Assembly (NCBI RefSeq): GCF_041346925.1
Contig: NZ_CP166840.1
Location: forward strand, 372,001-436,000
DNA from: Agaribacterium sp. ZY112
GTDB taxonomy: Bacteria; Pseudomonadota; Gammaproteobacteria; Pseudomonadales; Cellvibrionaceae
Direction: 5' to 3'
DNA: 64,000 nt
This document shows, piece by piece, positions 37,701 to 45,402 of the stretch. The notes beneath the pieces are model-generated. The model saw only the letters and a program-made list of their open reading frames with translations. It was not told the DNA's origin and searched no databases. The stretch's first letter is position 1. Every line of letters begins with the position of its first letter. The translations under genes were made by a program, and so were the position numbers.

Positions 37701-39765
37701 TTTTCCATTCATCTTTATCCCTGGAATTGTCCATGTACATTTTGCTTACAAAAACGTCTTCTCCTAATACGGACTCAATCTCTAAGCGAGGAGAATAGGA
37801 ACTAGAAAGAATGCATTTCTTTGCAGCTACAAGGCTCCCGTTGTTTGTAAGTAGCTTCAAATCAGAGAGCTGGGCGAGTATATTTGAATTAAGTTCGTCT
37901 TTTTTATATAGATTGAAGAGGTCTCGTATTGCTTGGATAGCATTTTTTCTATTTATATAGATTTCTGAGTTTGGGATTATTGTTTTAGTAATGAAGCTGA
38001 CATCAGTTTTTTCAACAACACCGAGCTGCTCTATCCATGCCCTCATATCTGGGACTGATGAGATCCATTTTTGTATATCTATATGTAAGAATGCTAGCTC
38101 ACCGCCTGGATCATCCCAGTTGTTGTCATCTGCAGTAGGGAAATATATTTCTGTTGGTTTGTTTAACCTATTTCTATGGTCGAAAATAAATGGCAGCCCC
38201 CTAAGAATTTCATCTGACACTCCGCCAATTGAATCATTTAAAGACAATGATTTTAAGTGCTTTATTAGTTCTATGTTTTTATTTATCGAATGAAGGCAGG
38301 AAAAGCTCTTAGACTTTAATAGCTTAGGTAAGTCTTTCCATTCAAAGCTTTCAGCTCCTAGTGATTTTATTCGACCTCCAAACCCATGATTTATCATAAA
38401 GTACTTAGAGTGGATCACTCTTGCACCGTCAAGATCACTTAAAGCCTTTTTTATTGATTTTTCGCCAACAAATTGTTTCTCAGACAGATATGTAAAGTCA
38501 ACAATAGTGTCCGAGACTTTTACTAAACCGTCGTTTTTTGTTAAAACAAATTCCACAGTATTTATGGCATCATTGACGCCTTCATTAAAGTGCCGGCCCA
38601 GTTCGTCAGCTATCACTTCTCGTGGGATTAATCTATAAGCTTGGAACTTTTCTTCACCTACTACCAGTATTGATATCCATTTAAATATCTCAATCGCAAT
38701 ATTTTTAAACAACCATTGATTCCATTTAGAATCGACATGAAGATGCTCACGGTTTGCATTGGTCAAAAAGCTAGTGTTTACCAGTACGGGAAATTGATAT
38801 TTTGTTTCGTCTGTAGGCAAATAGGAATATATTAATTTTTCACTTGCTTCCAGTTCCGCAACACCATCTTCACCAATTTTTGCAGCTAAAGTTAGCTCAA
38901 TATTATTAGCAGTCAACAATTTTTCTGGTATATTTCTTTCATATTCTAGATCAGAAGTAAGCTCTGGCGGGACATCAAGAACTATTGTATTTACCAACCA
39001 CCTTGCAACAACCTCCCCATTGGTTATTAACTTGACACCACTATTTTCCGATCGATTTATTTCTATTTTGTAGAGTCCATTTACTTCAAAATTTATTTCA
39101 TCAATATTCTTTAAAAAAAGGAACATATCAACATTTTCTGAAAGTTCCTGTACCGCTTGAAATGTACCTCTAGTGTCATCTAGCTTTATTATTGTGGCAA
39201 CCTTAGCATTTATGGATTGGAGATATTGATGAATTGGAGTTAAAACATCCCCATGTTCCGTATATATAGGTATTATCTGCCAAGGGGGAATGAATTCACG
39301 GTTATTGTTTCTCTCCCAATCTTCTTTTTTTTCACCCCATTGCCAAGTAAAAGGAAAGAACGAATCAAATCTAAAATATTCATCGTTTGTGTAAACTGTG
39401 ACCTCTTTAGACTGACCAAATACTGACTTAAACCCGATGCCTTTATAGCCGGTTTTGCTGGCATCACCTTTCTTTGTACCATTGTTTACATTACACAGAC
39501 CTCTTACGTCCCTTTCATTAAAAGCTTTACCTGAGTGGGCTACAATTAATGTCTCACCAATTCTTTTTATCCAAACTTTTACCGTCGAGCCCTGCTCTGG
39601 TGAGTCGTCAGCATTCTGTAAAAGTTCATAGATAAACCGCTTAGAATCAGTATATAAATCTGTTGATAGTGCTTCCAGAGAACTAGCTTGGTTTGTAGCT
39701 TGATCAGGAGTCGTATAGTTTGTATTGTCGTAGAACAATTTTTCAACAACATTTTTTATAGACAT
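34723..39765 (-). CDS. Sacsin-like GHKL ATPase / AlbA_2 / caspase-like fusion protein
   Basis: This is a 1680-residue single frame. The N-terminus is a GHKL ATPase of sacsin type: FIYELLQNADD (residues 44-54) supplies the Glu/Asn of the N box, and GYKGIGFKSVF (106-116) the glycine lid. A long middle part (about 250-1290) has no recognised family. Residues about 1291-1405 look like a Schlafen AlbA_2 domain (ISSFANTEGGELVYGI, QKYIRDGCQTR). The last 254 residues are a caspase-like C14 protease (VAIIIGIENY; YYVGHGF with His1512; VFIDACAKS with Cys1562, 50 residues apart). Sensor-NTPase plus protease suggests an abortive defence protein. The function is inferred from domains only. Confidence 0.8.
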   Translation of the reverse strand: MSIKNVVEKLFYDNTNYTTPDQATNQASSLEALSTDLYTDSKRFIYELLQNADDSPEQGSTVKVWIKRIGETLIVAHSGKAFNERDVRGLCNVNNGTKKGDASKTGYKGIGFKSVFGQSKEVTVYTNDEYFRFDSFFPFTWQWGEKKEDWERNNNREFIPPWQIIPIYTEHGDVLTPIHQYLQSINAKVATIIKLDDTRGTFQAVQELSENVDMFLFLKNIDEINFEVNGLYKIEINRSENSGVKLITNGEVVARWLVNTIVLDVPPELTSDLEYERNIPEKLLTANNIELTLAAKIGEDGVAELEASEKLIYSYLPTDETKYQFPVLVNTSFLTNANREHLHVDSKWNQWLFKNIAIEIFKWISILVVGEEKFQAYRLIPREVIADELGRHFNEGVNDAINTVEFVLTKNDGLVKVSDTIVDFTYLSEKQFVGEKSIKKALSDLDGARVIHSKYFMINHGFGGRIKSLGAESFEWKDLPKLLKSKSFSCLHSINKNIELIKHLKSLSLNDSIGGVSDEILRGLPFIFDHRNRLNKPTEIYFPTADDNNWDDPGGELAFLHIDIQKWISSVPDMRAWIEQLGVVEKTDVSFITKTIIPNSEIYINRKNAIQAIRDLFNLYKKDELNSNILAQLSDLKLLTNNGSLVAAKKCILSSSYSPRLEIESVLGEDVFVSKMYMDNSRDKDEWKRFFKFLKVSDGISLVTHEKKSCKTVLVANGFREGYFNEDDKKFKPFLSTFTGDEYKNLIVLRFIHQTINNHPLSKQYWHDVINNHSSSELSSPATTFWGNSRKLGRTTGDLVENYTQWVIKSLCVIPVATKECKRSSEVLLNTDEIKDLAGEYLPVFDGVELSDDWRSFFKFRSKLELSDYLELLSEISSDLSVNEKVKESNINRVQLIYRQLLDLSGNWGEMDLEVISEWSCSGLLLNTKNQFSKCTSTKYFIDGNDAVFQGYYEFLNIGAENKQHSNIVVFLNAFKITILRQSDFRLESYKSEDGKELIARLESSLPFFKAWVENENDDPDTLTSLKLLDDRFSLLGIYEAEAIQITYKDLGFSKSVNVHLDGSKLFVTKPWESNKVFLQLPSVLCRYFGLIGHDKKLTFLLRSETCEIKECFEQESIAFPVDVTLRDDKIINEFYSTKIQSSDKVVKTFDEVKTAISNGTSPDFFHISTSDYQKLVFVEGLISRAVSRVIEFLDKLHEYDCANHYEIAPSIIGGVTKNGRDITVVARPSDNDAVLLYYTSEFDVLEYVDSEFWCVDGTNVPQRVTIGHLLRMTKINRIPIANFKFEDQEFEEFVKKKKTVDFEFDPVPSSPYKIAQTISSFANTEGGELVYGITKNGTENQLLGLSTDFRMDEITREAMKMISPLPAITYNWVDLGGKRIFIIKVKKSNEELLIRGQKYIRDGCQTRVEGDDFSCAIESLAVSGYEKTVAIIIGIENYKPRGSGQVQSVKYAEEDALLFKEILLKQFEVDENDIYMYINENALKSDLEYGLSGLFHSLSENDRLVFYYVGHGFHNGTTNYLSTYDTHINNVAETAVSLRKILLDPLLNSKCKSGLVFIDACAKSFKDDGERALISDLDGDDFQLFKSDHPHFATFLSCQPGQSSYSCDELRHGIWTYFLHEALSGRETEVIKSSKYITDRKLSDYLTKCVSFYAKDRHDFEQNPKAILDSTCENVLVEL

Positions 39766-40019
39766 ATTAGATCCTAGAAAAAGAGGTTAAGTAAAACGTT
39801 GCGCATTTATCGACACATTAATCAGCCATGAAGGCTACTTCCAACGTTTGTTTTGGGTCGAATAGTGCCCATAGAAACCAGCAATATTAAGTACAAAGGG
39901 CATAACACAGAGGAGCTATAATGCTTTATCTTACCCACATTCCAAACAGACATACACCCTTGAACAAAGGCAAGCTAGTGTACCAAAAACCACCTCTAAA
40001 GCTTAAGGTGCTCTGTGCC
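39766..40019. other. Upstream region of the fusion-protein gene
   Basis: This 254-bp AT-rich non-coding stretch must hold the promoter of the large minus-strand gene. No clear -35/-10 pair or operator was recognised. Confidence 0.4.
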
Positions 40020-40539
40020 ATCCGTATCTGCCTCAAGCTAGCTAAAAAGTCATAGATTTGGCTCTATTTAACCTGACCTTCGACAGTAAGCTTCAGAGTT
40101 ACGACACGATAAAGCTCCAGATAAGAGATTTCACACATGGCAACCAAATATCAAACATTCCATAGTTCTCCACCAAAAAATGTAGCAGACGGTACAATTC
40201 GAAATCACAGAGTAACCACGTAACAAACAGAGGGAATGGATCGATAAATCCGGGCAAAAAAGAGACGATTACCTATTTAAAAACCCAGTTAGTAACTCCC
40301 TCATATCACCACTTGCCATTATCCTCATCTTGTAGAAATGTGGATTACGGAGATCGGGCTCAATCCTACTGAATACTGAACTCACTCATTGAGGTGTGCA
40401 CCAAAGCTACGCTGATATACCGACGCACAAAGAACTTACGTGCCATTCAGATACAGCTCAGGCCACTAAGCTCGAAACCACAGCTCGTTACTTGGGAATA
40501 GAAGTGGATGATGCGCTAGAGTTGGCAGAGAATGCTTAA
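40020..40539 (+). pseudogene. Degenerate tyrosine recombinase (phage-type integrase) relic
   Basis: Fragments in shifting plus-strand frames together follow one integrase: DLALFNLTFDSKLQSYDTIKL then QIRDFTHGNQ near 40055-40145; TVQFEITE near 40190; a frame with DDYLFKNPVSNSL near 40255-40300; LIYRRTKNLRAIQIQL near 40411-40460; and, after another shift, TKLETTARYLGIEVDDALELAENA ending at the stop 40537-40539. The Arg (RRTKNL) and the Tyr (ARYLGIE) of the active site are still visible. At least three frameshifts and internal stops make it inactive. It marks an earlier acquisition now inside the Tn7-like element. Confidence 0.75.
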
Positions 40540-40986
40540 GTGTGATTTCAGTCTGACTGGTATACGCCTAGAAATAGACGATAACCGGCCACAAGCGGCA
40601 CTCCATCAATTGGAAACGTGTGCTAGGTTTTCACACCGTCTGCACGATAGACGGACATACCCCCACTGAATACAAGCAATTCAATTAACTTCAGATGTGG
40701 ATTCGAGATTTTCTGTTTGGCTCACGATGCATTTCCCATGAATCGCCTTAATTACTTTTTAAACTTCTCTAGTTGACCTACGACCCTGTTGGCATTCTCT
40801 ACCGAAGTATGACTTTTTAATTTTGACTGGGGCGCCACTAGATTGGAGATCAATGTACTCTCGCTGCGAGAGAAGCCTCGTGTTCTTTATTGGCTCCGGT
40901 TTCGTGTGCGCTATTTTGTTTTTCATAGATAATGCGAATCTTAACTTTTGGGCTACATGATTAAAACTCAGACTTCCAGTCAATGC
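40540..40986. other. Gene-poor stretch after the integrase relic
   Basis: These 447 bp hold no gene I can support. A 74-codon minus-strand frame at 40759-40983 shows no recognisable motif or clear ribosome site. It is probably decayed junction sequence. Confidence 0.4.
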
Positions 40987-41562
40987 CTAAGACTCAAAAG
41001 ATGTTAAGTCTTTGTTGAAAGTTAACCCTGTTAACTCGGTACTCTCGATTAAAGTTTTGAACGTATCCGAGCAATACATAATTCCGCGCTGGGTATAATC
41101 AGTGGTAAACACCAATTGATCACTCTCTACACCCTCTTTAAAGTGTATTTCACTGACATCAAAATACACGCCGGATTCAAACGATGCTTTACTTCGGCAG
41201 TGATCGACATCAACAACATTTAGGCAATTAAATACATGCCAAGGAGTACCGTCGATTGTTATAGGCAGAAATTCACCATAGGGGGTAAGTATTCCATTTA
41301 AGGCCTCGTAGGCTTTCTCAGAAAGAACTAACCAGCGGCTACGATCCCATACAGCAATATCTGGTGTAATATTTTCATCTGAAATCGAATCCATCCATGT
41401 TGCGGAGCAGTCACTCCACTTTCCATCAAAGCTACCGCCTTTAGTTGTTATTACTTCGAACTCATCCCAGTCCATGTATCGTTCGACTGAATCAAATAGA
41501 TCAAGCTCGCTCAGGTCGAACTGTTTGTATGCTTCAGAGTTGAAGTGTATTCGATAGATCAT
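40987..41562 (-). CDS. Probable immunity protein for the AHH toxin (Imm43/DUF1629-like)
   Basis: This 191-residue acidic soluble protein has no signal. Its start overlaps the stop of the AHH nuclease gene by 4 bp (ATGA type), the usual toxin-then-immunity order. Segments such as WLVLSEKAYEALNGIL and HVFNCLNVVDVDHCRS resemble the DUF1629/Imm43 immunity group often paired with HNH-type toxins. It should bind and neutralise the nuclease in the cytoplasm. The pairing is supported by overlap and order; the family name is less certain. Confidence 0.65.
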   Translation of the reverse strand: MIYRIHFNSEAYKQFDLSELDLFDSVERYMDWDEFEVITTKGGSFDGKWSDCSATWMDSISDENITPDIAVWDRSRWLVLSEKAYEALNGILTPYGEFLPITIDGTPWHVFNCLNVVDVDHCRSKASFESGVYFDVSEIHFKEGVESDQLVFTTDYTQRGIMYCSDTFKTLIESTELTGLTFNKDLTSFES

Positions 41563-42317
41563 GGTGCTAACCCGAATTTTTTATTGTAGGCATCTGTAGT
41601 TACACTCAAAGGTTGTCGGCCATACTTAAGCTCATTTCGAATGAAAATTAGTTTATTCCGGATATGTTGTTCTGAAGGTTGGCCTATCACTTCATCTCTA
41701 ACCCATTCTTCATATTTCTTAGTATGAATTCTACTATGAGGAGGGCATTTCGGCATTGCCCAATGACCTCGGTCATCATCAGTCATTGGCATCCAAACAC
41801 CATTATCTGGGTCATTTATACGTATATTGTATTTCGCTAGGTGTAACCTAACCCTCTTAGTATCAGCCAGCTTACCCTTTCCCTCAACAATGTGGTGTGC
41901 ACTATAACGTGGACTAGGCTGAGCTCGTCCCGCGAGTCGCAAATTTGTTTCAAGGGTATCGGTTGGGTGGTGAGCTTCTTTGTCCATCGCCCTCAGTTTC
42001 TGAGGTGTCTTAAGGTCACTAAATTCATTGCGGTAGTTCTCTAATTGCTCTTCCACAGATACTAGCGCCATTAAGCGACTGAATTCGCGATCTAGCTGAC
42101 TCTTTGCAGTCTTTAGCTCACCTAGACGGCTTTTTCGTTGCGCCTCAGTTTCATTCTCAGGCTTTGCCTTCCGGCAGTAAAAGTCCTTACATTTTCTCTC
42201 GTATTCGTAAATTGACAGATCTAGGGGAGATAGCTCCCAGACCTCCGGAGTTACTCGCCTACCGTGATCGTATTCCATTTTCCACATGTCCTTTGCATTA
42301 CATACGTTATTTTTCAT
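41559..42317 (-). CDS. AHH-type HNH/endonuclease VII-fold toxin
   Basis: In this 252-residue protein, residues 135-215 carry the AHH nuclease signature: PRYSAHHIVEG (A140-H141-H142), NDPDNGVWMPMTDD (Asn and Gly of the HNH core) and HSRIHTKKYEEW (His195, His198). The first 110 residues are charged and helical, coiled-coil-like. There is no signal peptide and no recognisable delivery domain (VgrG, PAAR, Rhs). It could be an orphan cassette carrying the toxic tip of a polymorphic toxin, a T6SS cargo effector, or a defence nuclease. The immunity-like gene follows directly. Confidence 0.75.
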   Translation of the reverse strand: MKNNVCNAKDMWKMEYDHGRRVTPEVWELSPLDLSIYEYERKCKDFYCRKAKPENETEAQRKSRLGELKTAKSQLDREFSRLMALVSVEEQLENYRNEFSDLKTPQKLRAMDKEAHHPTDTLETNLRLAGRAQPSPRYSAHHIVEGKGKLADTKRVRLHLAKYNIRINDPDNGVWMPMTDDDRGHWAMPKCPPHSRIHTKKYEEWVRDEVIGQPSEQHIRNKLIFIRNELKYGRQPLSVTTDAYNKKFGLAP

Positions 42318-42649
42318 TCTTTATTGTTAATTGTCGAGGATCTCCCATGCTTTTCATTTCACTATTTATCAGCTACATGTGGTACTTCAAAAAATATATG
42401 AATATAGATCCGATAAACCTTTATCTCTAACGCAAAATAGGCGCCATTTACAACGGTAATTGGAAATGGATATTGAGAATCACTAGCATCTCCCCCCTTA
42501 ACGCTATCGACTAACCATTTGATCAATCGACTAGAGGAATGCGTGACAGTTTTGACTCATGCTACGCTTATAATATGCGTGAAAAGTATTGATTACTATG
42601 CTTTCAAATCTTTATTAAAGATCAATCCAGATGTTTTATTGAGGATGAT
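42318..42649. other. Divergent intergenic region
   Basis: These 332 bp lie between the AHH toxin (minus) and the small zinc-ribbon gene (plus). A TATAAT box is at 42569-42574, with only weakly placed -35 candidates. No operator or RNA is recognised. Confidence 0.35.
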
Positions 42650-42928
42650 ATGAAATTAATACTGTGTAGAGATTGTGGTGACGTTGTTAAGCTGATGCAC
42701 AACCCAAGACAATGCTTTTGTAGCGCGTCTGGAGGTAGATATACAGGAGTTACTGGAAATGCCGAAGTCTGGGGGCCGATCATTCCTATAGGTTTTCATA
42801 ACACCAGCTTCTCCACCGCTTTAGAAAACCAACCAGAAAGCGGTCTTGGTAGGGATTTTGTTGCTTTCGTGATACCCAAGGAATGTGATTCCGTTAAGTC
42901 TATTGGGGAGGGAAATCCTAAATCATAA
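42650..42928 (+). CDS. Small CxxC zinc-ribbon-like protein
   Basis: This 92-residue protein begins MKLILCRDCGDVVKL and has CFC at about residues 23-25, giving a CxxC...CxC arrangement that could bind one zinc. The remainder is Gly-rich with no motif I recognise. Similar small proteins of this opening occur scattered in bacterial accessory regions. It lies 86 bp upstream of the csrA-like gene in the same direction. Function unknown. Confidence 0.55.
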   Translation: MKLILCRDCGDVVKLMHNPRQCFCSASGGRYTGVTGNAEVWGPIIPIGFHNTSFSTALENQPESGLGRDFVAFVIPKECDSVKSIGEGNPKS

Positions 42929-43014
42929 TTAGTATTCTGTTTTGAAGCCCTATTTACCCCAGGTTCAACTATATTAAACTAATCGTAACCTAAACAAGCC
43001 GCAAGGACGCACGC

Positions 43015-43200
43015 ATGTTAACTCTAACCCGAAAACCCTATATCGAAGACTCCTCGGAAGATAGCTCTCAAATTGAGCTTCATACTAATAATGGGCTCGT
43101 TGTTATTGAACTCCTTAGTTCAAAAAACGGGCAAGCCAAGATAGGTATTGATGCACCAGAATCGGTGCTAATTCTAAGGTCTGAACTAGCTGGCAGTTAA
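43015..43200 (+). CDS. CsrA/RsmA-family RNA-binding protein, transposon-borne
   Basis: This 61-residue protein has the CsrA frame: MLTLTRKPY at the start (canonical MLILTRR), VVIELLSSKNGQAKIGIDAPESVLILRSEL in the core (matching the G-Q-V-R-I-G-I-x-A-P block, with A-K in place of V-R), and a short tail. The GID-AP core and the first strand are kept; the second strand region is unusual (EDSSEDSSQIELH). An AAGGA site precedes the ATG. CsrA controls translation by binding GGA in leaders. A copy on a mobile element could modulate cargo or host genes. Confidence 0.8.
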   Translation: MLTLTRKPYIEDSSEDSSQIELHTNNGLVVIELLSSKNGQAKIGIDAPESVLILRSELAGS

Positions 43201-43599
43201 TATTGTAAAAGGGCGATGTCAGGCCGACATATAGAGGACTTAAAACATCGATAGGCGCTAAATCCTACCATTAATGTAGTGTTTAAAAGGGCTTTTTATA
43301 TGTTTTCTCAAGCTTATGCTTTAACGTAAGGTGTAGTAGCTCAGATTTGGCCTGAACTACTACACGTAAGACCCAGTTCAAAAGCATGTCCACTTAGTGA
43401 AGTGCCGTGTAAGCTGGTTGAATAGCATCTTGAGCCACCACTTTGGTAGCCCAGCCTCCTCTTTAAGCAATCGATAAGCCTTCTTTATAGCCTTAGGATT
43501 GCTATAGTCTTTTCAGGCTGCCTCTACTGATCCCCCTGACGGCGAAAGCAATAAAAGTTAACTTGGAAGGCCTTTATAATACTCCTAAGCCACCTTTAA
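43201..43599. other. Intergenic region with a long imperfect hairpin
   Basis: This 399-bp stretch has no gene. At 43331-43365 it holds a hairpin with 14-bp arms and one mismatch (GTGTAGTAGCTCAG / CTGAACTACTACAC, 7-nt loop). No T run follows on either side, so it is not an obvious terminator. The remainder shows nothing I recognise. Confidence 0.5.
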
Positions 43600-44058
43600 T
43601 CACTCAAAAATTCCCGCAGATCTTTTAAGCTTCAGAATTAAATATTCCTCGAAGTTATTTGCTGCTCTTTGCAGATCACCGTCAAATGGGTCAAAGGAAT
43701 AGACCACGCCAGAATTATTGTCCAAGATTTCCCACCATTCATTACTTTCATTAATAAGCACTAAATAGTTGTGACCTAAATTAGGATGAAGCTTACGAAA
43801 TGCCAGGGTCTCTCCTAGGACAGTTCCTTCTGCATCTGATTTAGGGTTTCCAGCCTCAATTCCGCAGTAAGCGGTATTCGAAATAAGGAGGCTTCCATAT
43901 GTCTGTAAAAACCACTTGTAATCATCAACAAAACTTAGATTCAAGGAGCCTTCAACAAACGTAATATCTTCAAGATCTGTAATCGGTGCCCCATAATCAA
44001 TCCCCAATCCATCGCTGGCCACATCTTGTAGTAATTTATCAAATGTTATTTTATTCAA
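43600..44058 (-). CDS. SMI1/KNR4 (SUKH)-family immunity-like protein
   Basis: This 152-residue protein has the SUKH pattern: an N-terminal helix, LNLSFVDDYKWFLQTYGSLLI, an acidic middle, then NYLVLINESNEWWEILDNNSGVVYSFDP with the conserved tryptophans and aspartates, and FEEYLILKL at the end. SUKH proteins neutralise diverse nuclease and deaminase toxins. No toxin gene is adjacent. It overlaps the 3' end of the broken glycosylase-like gene by 8 bp. It is an orphan antitoxin, or a decoy immunity protein against incoming toxins. Confidence 0.75.
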   Translation of the reverse strand: MNKITFDKLLQDVASDGLGIDYGAPITDLEDITFVEGSLNLSFVDDYKWFLQTYGSLLISNTAYCGIEAGNPKSDAEGTVLGETLAFRKLHPNLGHNYLVLINESNEWWEILDNNSGVVYSFDPFDGDLQRAANNFEEYLILKLKRSAGIFE

Positions 44059-44585
44059 GTTCTAAAGCCCTTTGTTTCGCCTTCATTGCCATTTCTACAA
44101 TAGCGCAAAGTGCATAATAGCTCATAGCGCTTGATGATCTATTAGATGGATGCCAGAAGTTTACATATATGATTTTATTAGAAACATATGCGCGGTCACT
44201 AACTTTGACTTTATTAACAAGCTTGTTACAAATTAATGGCCACGTTTTTCCGCACACAACTATTTGAGGGGCAATGCTATTGATCTGTCAACTAATAAGA
44301 CCCCAATCTTCATCGACGTATTTCATAAGATCTTTCTGACTAGAAGATTTTGCGCCACTGCTTTTTTTGAGATTAACAATTGATGATGAAAGCAGAGCTT
44401 TTTCAACATCATCATTATTCTCCACAAATGATGTAGGTAGGCCTCGTTTCTTAAAGGACTTAGGCGCCAACGCAATCCAGTAGGATTCGCCCTGGAAATG
44501 ATTACGCGAAGCACCGAGATAACCAAGATCATGCACAGTGGCTGCTGGACAGCCATTCGGATGCTTAAGCGACTCACCGAAACCC
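44051..44585 (-). pseudogene. Uracil-DNA-glycosylase-like gene, broken by one TGA and truncated
   Basis: One minus-strand frame runs from about 44585 to 44051, interrupted only by a TGA at 44290-44288. It reads ...KYVDEDWGLIS, stop, QINSIAPQIVVCGKTW... The combined protein matches a UDG-superfamily-like layout: NHFQGESYWIALAPK, SIVNLKKSSGAKSSS, QIVVCGKTW and a late YVNFWHPSNR. The N-terminus is cut at an in-frame stop near 44585, next to IS-derived sequence. A single change such as CGA to TGA would explain the inner stop. The two halves could be mis-annotated as separate genes of 82 and 68 residues. Confidence 0.65.
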
Positions 44586-45024
44586 TAAAATAACTTGAAC
44601 ACTTAAGCTACATCAAGCTATCCTCGGCACATAGTCATTTTCGACCAACCGAAAAAATGCCAACCACACGTGACTTATTAATGGGGTACGCCCTCAGCGT
44701 GTGGCTCTGGCACCCTCTTCAAGCTCGTTACCAATGAAATTGCAGCCCTGATCGATGCCGGCTTTACAAAACAAAAGCTAAGCAGTCGCGAACACCCAGA
44801 CCCAGCTACGGCTAATCACATCATCGATCTCGTTAATAAAGTAAAAGCACCCCCATTCTTACGCGTAAGCGTCTATATCGAGTGTTTTACTATGATACAC
44901 CACCATTTAAAAAGTCTCTTTCACGCCAAGGGTCTGAAAAACTACATCGGGGATGCATGGCGCCTGCTTGGGCTTAGAGTTGGCATACAAGAGGTAGAAA
45001 CGGGTTCAGATGGATGGGGCACTA
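44586..45024. other. Junk/junction sequence between glycosylase relic and IS3 remnant
   Basis: The stretch contains short open pieces with no recognised family (for example a frame encoding TNEIAALIDAGFTKQKLSS). It also has a near inverted repeat CCACACG / CGTGTGG around 44662-44703. No intact gene is supported. It looks like debris from successive insertions. Confidence 0.4.
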
Positions 45025-45299
45025 AGAAGCACTATCGCAAGCTGATGGCGAGTTATAGTATACGAGCTAGCATGGGTGACGTAGGCGCGTGTTGGGATAA
45101 TGCGGTAGTGGAAAGGCTCTTCGGGAGCCTCAAGTATGATTGGCTATTGAAAGTGCCACAGCTCACAAGAGAGCACATGAAAAACGATGTCGCAGCTTAT
45201 ATGCGATATTACAATTTAGACAGGCTGCATACCGCTAACAACGATATGTCGCCAATTACCTATGAAAATTCCTTTAGGAAAGTGTCCGGTTTAACTTGA
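45025..45299 (+). pseudogene. IS3-family transposase OrfB, C-terminal remnant
   Basis: The last 90 residues of a 135-codon frame (open from 44892) match the end of an IS3-family DDE transposase: YRKLMASYSIRASMGDVGAC, then WDNAVVERLFGSLKYDWLL (third catalytic Glu) and YMRYYNLDRLHTANNDMSP. The first two catalytic aspartates and orfA are missing, and the upstream 45 codons are unrelated, so it is a dead fragment fused to other sequence. Confidence 0.8.
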
Positions 45300-45402
45300 G
45301 CAGAACACTCCAAGCATTTTCCATTTTTTTGTCAGGTTTCGTAGTTACATTTTCCGATTGTCGTACTATTTTAAGGTGTACCCTACAAAACTTGCGTTAA
45401 GT

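Noticed and set aside
40759..40983. 74-codon minus-strand frame as a gene
   Set aside because: No recognised motif and no clear ribosome site, in decayed sequence between an integrase relic and the immunity gene. Not supported as a gene.
44288..44536. Selenocysteine reading of the TGA in the glycosylase-like gene
   Set aside because: No SECIS-like element was recognised, the position is not catalytic, and the gene is also truncated at its N-terminus; a simple nonsense mutation is more likely.
44892..45024. First 45 codons of the 135-codon transposase frame as part of a real IS3 OrfB
   Set aside because: They do not resemble the transposase; the homology starts near 45025, so the frame is a chance fusion to debris.
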